Origin: Vampirovibrionales bacterium
Lineage (GTDB): Bacteria > Cyanobacteriota > Vampirovibrionia > Vampirovibrionales > Vampirovibrionaceae
Direction: 5' to 3'
DNA: 64,000 nucleotides
NCBI GenBank assembly: GCA_016712355.1
Contig: JADJRF010000005.1
Coordinates: 124,001 to 188,000, forward strand
This document shows, one piece after another, positions 15,630 through 24,956 of the stretch. Position 1 is the stretch's first letter. Every line of letters starts with the position of its first letter. The translations under genes were made by a program, and so were the position numbers. The notes under the pieces are model-generated. The model was not told the DNA's origin. It saw nothing but the letters and a program-made list of their open reading frames with translations, and did not search any database.

Positions 15630-18600
15630 ATGCCGAATGAATTCAGTCCAGAGCTTCAGTCGATCTTGGAAGAAGAAGGAATTACGGAGCAACCGGCTAA
15701 AGCTGCTGAAACACCCACCGAAACTTCCGTAGAAGTGCCAGAAATAGTAACCCCTGAACCTGAGCCTTCTGAGGAAGAAGGGTTTGATCTCGGTGGTGCG
15801 GCGCTGGATGTCACCATTGGCATCCCGGAAGCAGTCGGCATGGGGGCCGTGAATTCGGTAGGAGAAACCATTGAGGGGCTATACGGCGCGGCGGATTGGG
15901 TCACCAATCGCTTTGGCGGCGACCTGCCGGATAAGGAATACGTGCCGTATGAACCCAGTACCACCACCGGCAAAGTGCTGGAACCCATTGCCCGTTTTGT
16001 GGGTGGGTTTGTCGGAGCCGGAAAGTTCTTGAAAATGGCAGGCTGGGCCAGTAAAGGGAAGAAGGCATGGGATATTACACGGGCAGCGGTACAGGGTGGC
16101 TTGGCCGATTTCTTTTCCTTTGATGCTCATGAGCAGCGCCTCTCCAATCTGGTTCAGGAAAACCCGGCCCTCAGAAACCCTGTTAGTGAGTATCTTCAGG
16201 CCAAACCGGAAGACTCCGAAGCCGAAGGCCGGTTCAAGAACGTGGTGGAAGGGATGGGTCTCGGTGTAGCAACCGATGGACTATTCACCGCGCTGAAGCA
16301 ATTGAAACGGCTTCGGTGGCTTCGTGGAACCAAGGGTGACGCGGGAGCCGCCGAGGAACTGGCAAAAAATAGTGATTCCATTGATGCCGAACTCGACATG
16401 CTCTTTCCTAAAAAAGTCACAACCAAAGTGGAAGGCAAAATTGTAGAACCCAGCTTAGCCCCTCTTCTCGATGAATCAGGCAAGCCGATCAATACCTACA
16501 CCCCTCCGATTGATACCGTAAAGGCCGAGGCTTACGGCAAGGAATTTAACCGAATTCTGGAAGAGGGCGGCGATCCCACCAAAATAAACCTGAACCCCTA
16601 TCTCGATCCGACCGCTTTCCAGAGTGCCGATAAGGTGGAAGCATTGGTGGATCACATGGTTCAAGCCATTCGGGATAACGACAAGGTAATCTCCCACCCG
16701 GAAACCATTGAAGAGGCTGAAAAGAAATTCAGTGAAACGATTTCCAGTTTGGCCGACATTAAAGATGTTTCCAAAGAAAGCCTGACGCAGACCTTGCTCA
16801 AGGATGCGGAAACCATTCGGGAAGCAGGCATCCGGGGCGTGGTGGTCTCCAACGTGTTAAACGCGATTGCACAGGAAGCGGATCGCTTGGCTCCGTTGGT
16901 CAAGAATCTGGATGATGATGCGGTGGGGCAACTGGAACAACTCCAGGAAGCAGCTTACCGGATTGTTCCAGCAGACAGTCTGGTTGGCACCGAATTGGGT
17001 AGGAGTTTAAATGCCCGGAAAATCCGAAGCTCTTTTGCGAAAGATGCGGCGGAAATTCTCCAAAACCAGGGCATGAGTCCACTGGAACTAGCCGAGGCTA
17101 TCCAGAATGCCAAGAATATCTACGCCAAAAGTAAAGTGCTTCAACTGAGTTTGGATACCATTACACGGGTTCGGATCAATGCGATGCTCTCCGGGCCAGT
17201 GACCCAGATGGTGAACATCACCTCCAACCTGATCAAGACTGGGCTGGCCCCATCGGAATATATTCTGGGCGGATTGATTCAATCGGCCAAAGGGCTGGAA
17301 TCAGGGAAAGAATCCATTCGGCAAGGCTTGAGCCTCTACCGTGGTATTTGGGGTTCAATGGCGGACAGTTGGAGGATGGCCGGATCAGCCATCAAGAACC
17401 GGCGAGGCGTATTCCGGGGCGGGGAATTCTCTCAATTGGATGTCTTTGCCGAGTTGGACAAGGCTGAAAATGTGGTAACCAATGCCCAAGACGCTTTGAA
17501 GTTTTCAACGTTGGAAGACCTGAAAGCCAGTAGTGAACGAATCAACCAAGCCATTCAGGAGGGCGACACTGGTAAACTCACCTCCCTGGTCTGGAGTACC
17601 GGTTTGCGGACGTTAGGAGCGGTGATCGATGTTCCTACCACCTTGCTGAATGGGGCGGATGAATTTTTCTTGAACTTAAATGGTCGGGGCATGCTGTATT
17701 CGGAACTCACCGAACAAGGTTTATCTCAAGGCTTAGCTCCCGGCAGCAAGGAACTTTCCCAGTTTGTCGAATCCAGCTTTCAGAAATATTTCAGCCAGAA
17801 CGGTGCCTTAATCAAAGAAGATGAAATTGGGCGCCGGGTCTTTGCGTATGCTACGGATTCCAACTTCTCCAAGGCGATGACAGATGACACGATTTTCGGA
17901 AAGGTGGGCATACTGCTCAAGAAAGGCTCGGAATCAGATGGAGTTTTCGGTTTTGCCATGCAGAATATTTCTCCCTTTATCCGAACCCCGGCCAATCTCA
18001 TTGAGGATGTGTTGAACCACGTTCCGGGCGTCAACGTGATTCTCAATCGACAGGTAAGACAAGACCTCCAGGCCGGAGGATTAAGGCAAGCCCGTCGCAT
18101 TGGGGAAATGGTCACCGGTTCCATGTTTCTGGCGACAGCGGCGGGATTGGTTTCCCAAGGCCATATCACCGGTTCCGGGCCAACCAATCCGCAGATCAGA
18201 GACCAGCTCAAAAAAGCGGGATGGAAACCCTATTCCATTCGCATCCCGGATGCCCAATCTCCCGGCGGATACCGGTATTTTGAATTGGCCCGGTTTGAAC
18301 CGTATTCAACGTATTTCACGGTGGTTGCCGATTTTATGGAAGCTCAACAAGCCGGTGCCCGTGGTGATAGCCAAGAGTTTTACAGCAAGCTGGTGGGCAG
18401 TATCACCAGCAACCTGACCAGCCGGAAATATTTGACGGGCTTAATCGACACAATGGATTTGATTGGTGGGATGGCGTATGGCGATCTGGATTCGGTAGAG
18501 AAATTCACCAACGATCTGGCGGGAAGTTTTGTACCCTCACTGGGAAAAGCCGTGCGGGAAATACAAGACCCCATGTATCGGGATGCCCGGAGCTTTGTGG

Positions 18601-19235
18601 ATGCCATGCGGAACCGGACGCCGTTTCTTTCCGAGAATGTACCAGTGCAATATGACTTCCGGGGTAAGCCTTCGCTGACACCGATTTTGAGCCTGTACAC
18701 CAAATCCGATATGGACGAGGTGGATGTGGAAGTGTTGAAACTGTCTCAACTGGGCGGGCAAGTGGATACGGTCTCCAACCGGGATCGGCGCTTTCTCAGC
18801 CAGTTCAAAAGCAAGGACGGAAAGACCGCGTATGAACGCCTGAATGAATTGATGGGTGAAGTGGGTTTGTTGTACTTCCGGGAAGACATGGAAGGAAAAA
18901 CACTCACCGATACGCTTAAGGAAGCGATTCGTTCCAAGGATTATCAGGCAGCTTCCGATCCCTTTACTTCCCATGAATTCCAGGGCCAAGGCGGCAAGGT
19001 CTTTATGCTGCGTAACGAGGTGGCCAGATATCGGGATGCCGCAATGGAGCAATTGTTCCTCGAAGGCTTCAAGAATCCTAACGGTGATGGCTTGGCGAGA
19101 GTTTTGGAGATCAAGAAAACCATTCCCAAGGTTCAGACTCAGGATGACTTACAACAGCTTCTACAAGGTGACACCGGCTCCTCCAGCGATGCCAGCCCAG
19201 ATACTTACGCCCCCATCTTTCAATTCGGGCAATAA
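15630..19235 (+). CDS. Large internal virion (ejection) protein, T7 gp16 position
   Basis: The 1201-aa product is in the position and close to the size of T7 gp16 (1318 aa). It starts with an acidic Pro/Glu segment, then a Gly-rich region with hydrophobic stretches (DLGGAALDVTIGIPEAVGMG near 51-70, and VGGFVGAGKFLKMAGW near 128-143). Further hydrophobic helices lie around 500-560 and 835-850 (TGSMFLATAAGLVSQG). I see no lytic transglycosylase signature in the N-terminal part, unlike T7 gp16. Such proteins leave the core and span the inner membrane during DNA entry. Loss of the murein hydrolase may relate to the host wall or be supplied elsewhere. Confidence 0.82.
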   Translation: MPNEFSPELQSILEEEGITEQPAKAAETPTETSVEVPEIVTPEPEPSEEEGFDLGGAALDVTIGIPEAVGMGAVNSVGETIEGLYGAADWVTNRFGGDLPDKEYVPYEPSTTTGKVLEPIARFVGGFVGAGKFLKMAGWASKGKKAWDITRAAVQGGLADFFSFDAHEQRLSNLVQENPALRNPVSEYLQAKPEDSEAEGRFKNVVEGMGLGVATDGLFTALKQLKRLRWLRGTKGDAGAAEELAKNSDSIDAELDMLFPKKVTTKVEGKIVEPSLAPLLDESGKPINTYTPPIDTVKAEAYGKEFNRILEEGGDPTKINLNPYLDPTAFQSADKVEALVDHMVQAIRDNDKVISHPETIEEAEKKFSETISSLADIKDVSKESLTQTLLKDAETIREAGIRGVVVSNVLNAIAQEADRLAPLVKNLDDDAVGQLEQLQEAAYRIVPADSLVGTELGRSLNARKIRSSFAKDAAEILQNQGMSPLELAEAIQNAKNIYAKSKVLQLSLDTITRVRINAMLSGPVTQMVNITSNLIKTGLAPSEYILGGLIQSAKGLESGKESIRQGLSLYRGIWGSMADSWRMAGSAIKNRRGVFRGGEFSQLDVFAELDKAENVVTNAQDALKFSTLEDLKASSERINQAIQEGDTGKLTSLVWSTGLRTLGAVIDVPTTLLNGADEFFLNLNGRGMLYSELTEQGLSQGLAPGSKELSQFVESSFQKYFSQNGALIKEDEIGRRVFAYATDSNFSKAMTDDTIFGKVGILLKKGSESDGVFGFAMQNISPFIRTPANLIEDVLNHVPGVNVILNRQVRQDLQAGGLRQARRIGEMVTGSMFLATAAGLVSQGHITGSGPTNPQIRDQLKKAGWKPYSIRIPDAQSPGGYRYFELARFEPYSTYFTVVADFMEAQQAGARGDSQEFYSKLVGSITSNLTSRKYLTGLIDTMDLIGGMAYGDLDSVEKFTNDLAGSFVPSLGKAVREIQDPMYRDARSFVDAMRNRTPFLSENVPVQYDFRGKPSLTPILSLYTKSDMDEVDVEVLKLSQLGGQVDTVSNRDRRFLSQFKSKDGKTAYERLNELMGEVGLLYFREDMEGKTLTDTLKEAIRSKDYQAASDPFTSHEFQGQGGKVFMLRNEVARYRDAAMEQLFLEGFKNPNGDGLARVLEIKKTIPKVQTQDDLQQLLQGDTGSSSDASPDTYAPIFQFGQ

Positions 19236-19247
19236 AAGGAGAACTTA

Positions 19248-22200
19248 ATGCCTCTATCCTTCGTGCAATACACGGCGGATGGAGCAACGGACACGTTTAA
19301 CATTACGTTTCCATACATCAGCACAAGCCACATTCAAGTCAAAGTCAACGGTGTCCTGGATAGTGGAATTACTTTCCCAACCTCTTCCACCGTAAAAACA
19401 TCCACCATTCCAACCGCTGGACTCATTGTTGATGTCCGGCGGATAACCCCCAACACTGCGAGGCTGGTGGACTTCCAAGATGGCTCCCTCTTAAGTGAAG
19501 GGGATTTAGACAAGTCAGCCCTGCAAAACTTCTACATTATGCAGGAATTGTATGATATTCAGGGCAACCAACTGGTTCTGAATAGCAGCAATGTTTACGA
19601 CGCCCAGAACAAGAGAATTGTTAATCTTGCCACGGCTATCAACAATCAAGATGCTGTCAACAAGCTGTATGTGGATAACCTCACGGGTGGTTTTGCCCCA
19701 AAAGACGCAACGTATTTAACGCTTTCCTCCAATGCCAGTTTAACCTCTGAACGGATGCTGACGCCTGGCACTGGTTTGACGGGGAATGATGGCGGTGCGG
19801 GAAACCCTTACACATTGTCTTTAAGCGTTCCGGTCTCTTCTGCTCATGGAGGTACTGGCTTAACCTCTATCGGGACGGCTAATCAAATGCTAGGGGTGAA
19901 TAACGCCGCCAACGGGTTGGAATACAAAACTTTAACCGCCGGTTCCGGTATCGGTATTTCCAACGGGACAGGATCGATTACATTCAATTCCACGATTACC
20001 CAATACACTGATGAAATGGCTCAGGACGCCGTGGGCGGTATTCTTTCCGACACGGCCACCATCGACGCTACCTATAATGACGCTGGCAACGCCATTACAC
20101 TTGACCTGAAAGATAACAGTGTCTCCGATGCCAAGTTGAGAGATTCGACCGGTCTTTCCGTGATTGGCCGTTCCGCCAATTCAACTGGAGATCCGGCGGA
20201 TATTACGGCGGGAAGTGATGGCGGTGTCCTGAGACGTTCCGGGACGACACTGGGATTTGGAAGTATCCCTTCAAGCAGCGTGACAGGACTTGGCGCTTTA
20301 GCAGCCAAGAATACGGTAGGAACATCGGACATTGATAATGATGCCGTGACTTTTGCGAAGATGCAGAATGTCACGTCAAGCCGTTTATTGGGGCGTTCCA
20401 CGGCAGGCGCAGGCGATGTGGAAGAGATCCTCATTGGTACTGGTTTATCCCTTACAGTAGGAAGCCCCTTTACATTGTCATTAAGCATCCCTGTTTCAAC
20501 GGCCAATGGTGGAACGGGTCTGACTTCCATCGGGACGGCCAATCAAATCTTGGGCGTGAATAATGCTGCCGGTGGCTTGGAATATAAAACGCTTACGGCT
20601 GGAACGGGGATCAGCATTTCCCACGGGGCCGGATCGGTCACCATCAATTCTACCGTTCCCCAATACACCGATGAAATGGCTCAGGATGCAGTGGGTGGAA
20701 TACTTTCCGATACGGCTACCATCGACGCTACTTATAATGACGCGGGCAACACCATTACCTTTGACCTAAAAGATAACAGTGTCTCCGATACCAAGCTGAG
20801 AGATTCGACCGGTCTTTCCGTGATTGGCCGTTCCGCCAATTCAACTGGAGATCCGGCGGATATTACGGCGGGAAGTGATGGCGGTATCCTGAGACGTTCG
20901 GGGACGACACTGGGATTTGGAAATATCCCTTCAACCAGCGTGACGGGTCTTGGATCGCTTGCCACCAAGAACACGGTCGGCACTTCCGATATTGATAATG
21001 ATTCTGTGACATTCGGCAAGGTTCAGAATATTACATCTCAACGTCTATTGGGACGTTCAACGGCGGGTTCCGGGGATATGGAAGAAATTACCCTGGGAAC
21101 CGGATTGTCTTTGGATAGTGGGACGTTAAGCGCAACCGGCGGTGGTGGGGGTGGTGGTGCGCCAACGGACGCCACCTACATCACCCAGACATCCAGTAGC
21201 GGCCTATCCAATGAACAGGCGTTGTCTGCGCTTTCTACAGGCATTGTCAAAGTAACCACCGGCACGGGGGTTCTGTCGAGCGTTGCTGCGCCATCGGGTG
21301 CGATTGTAGGCACAACAGACACGCAAACCCTGAGCAACAAGCAAATCACTCCCAGAGTAGTGGCGCTGACTTCCGGCACCACGGTTAATACAGATGCTTC
21401 AACGGGAGACGTATTTACCCTATCACTGGCGCATGACGCAACAATGGCGGCTCCCAGCAATCCAACAAACGGTCAATTAATCACTTACCGGATTCAACAA
21501 GATGCTACAGGCGGTAGAAATTTAGCCTGGAATGCTATCTTCGGTATTAAAAGGCTTGATCTTAATACCTACAGTTATAATACCCAACCTTTTACCATGA
21601 CAGAACCTAGCAGCTTGTCAGACTTGCAGCAATCGCCGGAAGCCGGAATAATTTTTGAAGTCTCATTCCGATATAATTCCAGCCTTTCAAAATGGGAAAC
21701 GGTTCATTATACGGGTCTTGGTTTTCATGAAGAAGCTGGCAGTTTCGTTCTTGGCAGCACTACCGGCACTATCGATGAACTGCCGGAGAATGACGATATT
21801 GGGCAAGTCGGTACAGTAAACTGGACAAATCCTGGCAACGTAACAGCGGAAGATAACAGCTATGCTACTGTCGTTCTTGGAACAAATGATATTTCTTATT
21901 GGCTAAAGGTATCAGACTTTGAGCTTGGTGTGCCAAATCAGGCGTCAGTAGTTTCGGCGATTTGCAAACTGAATATAGAAATCACCGCTAAAACAACGGT
22001 ACAACAGCTTTACTCTATTGTTATAACGCCTATGACTGATGGGCCAGGGGACGAATTAGGGAACTACGCTAACTTACTATTTTCAGATGATGGGTCTGTT
22101 ACTTTCGAGCTTTCAACCAGTGAGCAGACAATAGCATGGGAACTCGACTTCACTCAGAGCTACTTTAGATTAGCTTCAAATCAATGGATTGATACAGAAA

Positions 22201-22301
22201 CATTTGGGATCGCGCTTCAGATTGCCAATATGGGCGCTCCAAGCGCCACAGTGTCTATTGACAGTATTAAGTTGAAAGCAACGTGGATTGATCCTGGCTA
22301 A
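19248..22301 (+). CDS. Tail fibre protein with T7 gp17-type N-terminus and duplicated shaft
   Basis: The 1017-aa protein starts with the T7-type anchor domain (about residues 1-145): FVQYTADGATDTFNITFPYI, then GDLDKSALQNFYIMQELYDI and NKRIVNLATAINNQDAVNKLYVDN. The shaft (about 178-620) consists of two copies of a 220-residue unit containing GGTGLTSIGTANQ and GLSVIGRSANSTGDPADITA. A Gly/Ala linker follows near 630. The C-terminal 270 residues, more AT-rich in DNA, form the likely receptor-binding head. It is almost twice the length of T7 gp17 (553 aa). AAAGGAG lies before ATG. The fibre determines host range. Confidence 0.93.
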   Translation: MPLSFVQYTADGATDTFNITFPYISTSHIQVKVNGVLDSGITFPTSSTVKTSTIPTAGLIVDVRRITPNTARLVDFQDGSLLSEGDLDKSALQNFYIMQELYDIQGNQLVLNSSNVYDAQNKRIVNLATAINNQDAVNKLYVDNLTGGFAPKDATYLTLSSNASLTSERMLTPGTGLTGNDGGAGNPYTLSLSVPVSSAHGGTGLTSIGTANQMLGVNNAANGLEYKTLTAGSGIGISNGTGSITFNSTITQYTDEMAQDAVGGILSDTATIDATYNDAGNAITLDLKDNSVSDAKLRDSTGLSVIGRSANSTGDPADITAGSDGGVLRRSGTTLGFGSIPSSSVTGLGALAAKNTVGTSDIDNDAVTFAKMQNVTSSRLLGRSTAGAGDVEEILIGTGLSLTVGSPFTLSLSIPVSTANGGTGLTSIGTANQILGVNNAAGGLEYKTLTAGTGISISHGAGSVTINSTVPQYTDEMAQDAVGGILSDTATIDATYNDAGNTITFDLKDNSVSDTKLRDSTGLSVIGRSANSTGDPADITAGSDGGILRRSGTTLGFGNIPSTSVTGLGSLATKNTVGTSDIDNDSVTFGKVQNITSQRLLGRSTAGSGDMEEITLGTGLSLDSGTLSATGGGGGGGAPTDATYITQTSSSGLSNEQALSALSTGIVKVTTGTGVLSSVAAPSGAIVGTTDTQTLSNKQITPRVVALTSGTTVNTDASTGDVFTLSLAHDATMAAPSNPTNGQLITYRIQQDATGGRNLAWNAIFGIKRLDLNTYSYNTQPFTMTEPSSLSDLQQSPEAGIIFEVSFRYNSSLSKWETVHYTGLGFHEEAGSFVLGSTTGTIDELPENDDIGQVGTVNWTNPGNVTAEDNSYATVVLGTNDISYWLKVSDFELGVPNQASVVSAICKLNIEITAKTTVQQLYSIVITPMTDGPGDELGNYANLLFSDDGSVTFELSTSEQTIAWELDFTQSYFRLASNQWIDTETFGIALQIANMGAPSATVSIDSIKLKATWIDPG
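19780..21099 (+). repeat. 660-bp direct tandem duplication inside the tail fibre gene
   Basis: The two units (about 19780-20439 and 20440-21099) align at a constant offset of 660 bp, or 220 codons. Similarity is high throughout, and the block at 20141-20223 is identical to 20801-20883. Elsewhere mainly third positions differ. The reading frame is kept, so recombination between units would lengthen or shorten the fibre shaft by whole units. Confidence 0.9.
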
Positions 22302-22322
22302 AACCAACGATGAGGATAAACC

Positions 22323-22538
22323 ATGAAAGATAACGAGACGATTTTTCTTCATCTGGGACGCCTGGAAGGGAAAGTGGATGCGATTCTTTCCAACCAGACC
22401 CTGATGGCGAATCAACTGGACGATCACGATGATCGCATCGGAAAACTGGAACACCACCATTCATGGTTTCTCGGTGCTTCCGCCGTGGTGGCCAGTGTGG
22501 TGGCGACCGCCGTGGGATTCTTCAAAGGGGGTCACTGA
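22323..22538 (+). CDS. Small coiled-coil membrane protein, holin candidate
   Basis: The 71-aa protein has an N-terminal coiled coil (LHLGRLEGKVDAILSNQTLM), a His/Asp-rich turn and a single C-terminal membrane helix (WFLGASAVVASVVATAVGFF, residues 48-67). It sits between tail fibre and small terminase, where T7 encodes its holin (17.5). This makes a lysis role plausible, but haemolysin XhlA-like proteins look similar. GAGGATAAACC precedes ATG 22323. Its TGA overlaps the ATG of the terminase gene. Confidence 0.65.
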   Translation: MKDNETIFLHLGRLEGKVDAILSNQTLMANQLDDHDDRIGKLEHHHSWFLGASAVVASVVATAVGFFKGGH

Positions 22539-22759
22539 TGGAAGAAGAAAAGATGGATGCCCTCTATGGCCTGTTTCTGGAGGACTTATTGGCCCTGGTG
22601 AAATCCGGGAAAGTCAAAGCCAGTGACAGAGCAGTCATTCGCCAGTTTCTCCGGGATCACGATATGGCCTCCAAGCGTCCCAAGCCCAGTACCCTAGAAG
22701 CATTGGTGGATAGGCTACCTCACTTTGGCGATGATGACGATCCGGTTGACGATCACTAG
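22538..22759 (+). CDS. Terminase small subunit (DNA maturase A), T7 gp18-like
   Basis: The 73-aa acidic protein reads MEEEKMDALYGLFLEDLLALV and ends in an Asp-rich tail, with the helix-turn pattern RAVIRQFLRDHDM of T7 gp18-type small terminases. It recognises phage DNA and hands it to the large subunit. The start overlaps the previous stop as TGATG; the longer open frame from 22463 lies inside the membrane-protein gene. It is directly followed by the large subunit. Confidence 0.85.
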   Translation: MEEEKMDALYGLFLEDLLALVKSGKVKASDRAVIRQFLRDHDMASKRPKPSTLEALVDRLPHFGDDDDPVDDH

Positions 22760-22764
22760 AGCCA

Positions 22765-24450
22765 ATGCAAAAAAACAGTCGAGACCCGTTACTGGATTTT
22801 CGGGTCTTTTTGTTTGTCGTCTGGAAATTTCTGGGGCTGCCTGAACCAACGCCCATTCAATACGACATTGCTCACTGGCTACAACAGATTTACAAGAAAC
22901 GCGGCCCACGCCGGGCCATCATCGAAGCATTCCGAGGGGTAGGGAAAAGCTGGATTACGGTGGCCTTTGTTTGCTGGGCGCTTTACCTCAACCCGCAACT
23001 CAAGATTCTGGTAGTTTCGGCATCCAAGTTTCATGCCGACAACTTCACCACTTTTGCCATGCGCCTCATTATGGACATGCCCGAACTGGAGCATTTGAAG
23101 CCCAGAGGAGATCAGCGTAACTCCAAGGTAAGTTTTGATGTCGGCCCGGCCACGGCTGACTTGGCACCTTCGGTCAAATCGGTGGGGATTACCGGCCAAC
23201 TCGCTGGCTCACGAGCCGATCTCATTGTGGTGGATGACGTTGAGGTGCCAAACAACTCTGCAACTCAGATGATGAGGGAGAAGCTGGCCGAAGCCGTCAA
23301 GGAATTCGATGCTATTCTCAAGCCCAACGGGATCGTTATCTATCTGGGAACACCCCAGACTGAGATGAGCTTGTACAACATCTTGCCGGAACGTGGTTAC
23401 ACGCTTCGGATCTGGCCTGCCCGGTATCCTGGTAATGAGTTGGTTAAGTATTACGGGGATAAGCTCTCTCCCAAGATTCTCAAGGCGCTGGAATCCGATG
23501 AGTTCCTAGTGGGAAGTCCCACTGATCCCAAACGCTTCTCGGATTTTGACTTGCTGGAACGGGAGAATTCTTACGGGCGTTCCGGTTTCCAGTTGCAGTT
23601 CATGCTCAACACACGCCTATCGGATGCTGAACGCTACCCACTCAAGCTCAATGATCTGGTGGTCATTGACTGCAACGTGGAACTAGCCCCGGAGAAAGTC
23701 ATTTGGGCCAGTTCACCGGAACTCATCATCAACGAGCTTCCCAACGTGGGCCTGGGTGGGGACAAATATCACCGGCCAATGGCGATTCAGGGTCAGTGGA
23801 TTCCCTATACGGGATCGGTTATGGCCATTGACCCGTCAGGCCGGGGCAGTTCCGAAACCGCCTATGCCGTGGTCAAAATCCTCAACGGCCAGTTGTTCTT
23901 GCTGGAATCCGGGGGCTTTCTGGGTGGCTATACCGATGAGACGCTTGGCAAGCTAGCAGAAATTGCCAAGCGGCAGAAGGTCAACCGGGTGCTGATCGAG
24001 TCCAACTTTGGGGACGGTATGTTCACGCAACTTCTGAAGCCGGTGATGGCCAAGGTGCATCCAGTCACGATGGAAGAGGTCAAGCACAGCGTCCAGAAGG
24101 AAAAGCGGATTATCGACACGCTGGAGCCAGTCTTGAACCAACATCGGCTCATTGTGGATCGCCGACTCATTGAGCAGGACTACCAATCCACCCAGAGCCT
24201 GCCGTCAGAACAAGCTCTCAGATACCAGTTGTTCTACCAGATGACCCGGATTACCAAGGAGCGGGGAGCCTTGGCCGAGTATGACCGCTTGGATGTCCTG
24301 GCAATGGCCGTCGCCTACTGGGTCGAGCAGATGGCCCGCGATGTAGATATGGCCATTGCCGACGAGAAGGAACGTCGTCTCAAGGATGCCTTGGAAAATT
24401 TTATGGATCATGTGATGGGTCATAAACCCAAGCAGGATACGTGGATGTAG
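22765..24450 (+). CDS. Terminase large subunit (DNA maturase B), T7 gp19-like
   Basis: The 561-aa packaging motor has an N-terminal ATPase with Walker A AFRGVGKS (residues 55-62) and Walker B LIVVDDVE (about 153-160). The C-terminal RNase-H-like nuclease has acidic residues in AIDPSGRGSSE (about 353-363), LIESNFGDG (about 410) and YDRLDVLAMA (about 505). Length agrees with T7 gp19 (586 aa). It docks on the portal, translocates DNA and cuts concatemers. It is the last gene of the virion module; the metal operon begins 33 nt later. Confidence 0.95.
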   Translation: MQKNSRDPLLDFRVFLFVVWKFLGLPEPTPIQYDIAHWLQQIYKKRGPRRAIIEAFRGVGKSWITVAFVCWALYLNPQLKILVVSASKFHADNFTTFAMRLIMDMPELEHLKPRGDQRNSKVSFDVGPATADLAPSVKSVGITGQLAGSRADLIVVDDVEVPNNSATQMMREKLAEAVKEFDAILKPNGIVIYLGTPQTEMSLYNILPERGYTLRIWPARYPGNELVKYYGDKLSPKILKALESDEFLVGSPTDPKRFSDFDLLERENSYGRSGFQLQFMLNTRLSDAERYPLKLNDLVVIDCNVELAPEKVIWASSPELIINELPNVGLGGDKYHRPMAIQGQWIPYTGSVMAIDPSGRGSSETAYAVVKILNGQLFLLESGGFLGGYTDETLGKLAEIAKRQKVNRVLIESNFGDGMFTQLLKPVMAKVHPVTMEEVKHSVQKEKRIIDTLEPVLNQHRLIVDRRLIEQDYQSTQSLPSEQALRYQLFYQMTRITKERGALAEYDRLDVLAMAVAYWVEQMARDVDMAIADEKERRLKDALENFMDHVMGHKPKQDTWM

Positions 24451-24467
24451 TGCTGTGCTGTTTTCAT

Positions 24468-24476
24468 TGATATAAT
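24468..24476 (+). promoter_or_regulatory. Extended -10 promoter of the metal-efflux operon
   Basis: TG-A-TATAAT is a perfect extended -10 element. The ATG of the first cargo gene (24483) begins only 7 nt downstream of the hexamer, so transcription should start at or next to the start codon, giving a leaderless mRNA. No good -35 is seen, as is common for extended -10 promoters. Confidence 0.65.
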
Positions 24477-24482
24477 GGGGGG

Positions 24483-24911
24483 ATGTTTAGTTACAATCGC
24501 TTATTCAGCCTGTTCCTACTGCTTCTCCTGTTTTTGGGAGGGCTTGGCGCTCAAAGTGGCCTGGTAATGTGCTATGGAGCCGATGGCCATGTTGCCATCG
24601 AAGTGGGTAGAAGCGATTGCAGTGATAAACCCCTGCAAATTGATAATTCTCACAACCGTCAAGAAACACTGGCAAATCAAACACATTGTGGGAAATGTAC
24701 CGATATTCCTTTGATGTTCCAGGCTACGGAGTCTGTTTCATCAGAGCAAGCCAGTCTTTCATTGGATCTCAAACCCATTTATCTTGCGGCGTCATGGGAA
24801 GTCTATCCCAGTTTATTTCTGGAAACAGCCACCGAAGGGCAACTCCCTCAACCACCACCAATTCTTGATCCGGTTTTAAAAGCTCGCCGCACGATTGTCC
24901 TGTTGATTTAA
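24483..24911 (+). CDS. Secreted Cys-containing protein at the head of the czc operon
   Basis: The 142-aa protein has an N-terminal signal or anchor segment (FLLLLLFLGGLGAQSGLVM), then CYGADGHVAIE and DCSDKP, and a HCGKC motif near residue 69 that may bind metal. Similar small exported proteins often precede CzcCBA-type operons, where a periplasmic metal sensing or binding role is suspected. It ends in a hydrophobic RTIVLLI. No separate ribosome site is possible if the transcript is leaderless. Confidence 0.7.
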   Translation: MFSYNRLFSLFLLLLLFLGGLGAQSGLVMCYGADGHVAIEVGRSDCSDKPLQIDNSHNRQETLANQTHCGKCTDIPLMFQATESVSSEQASLSLDLKPIYLAASWEVYPSLFLETATEGQLPQPPPILDPVLKARRTIVLLI

Positions 24912-24956
24912 CCTCCCTGTGATCTTTTTTAAAAATCACAGAAGGAGGTTATTCGT

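Noticed and set aside
19780..21099. Repeats considered as a CRISPR array
   Set aside because: Unit length is 660 bp, coding and in frame; no short repeats with spacers. The repeats at 48640-49640 are also coding. No cas genes are present; the PD-(D/E)XK gene at 34245 stands alone.
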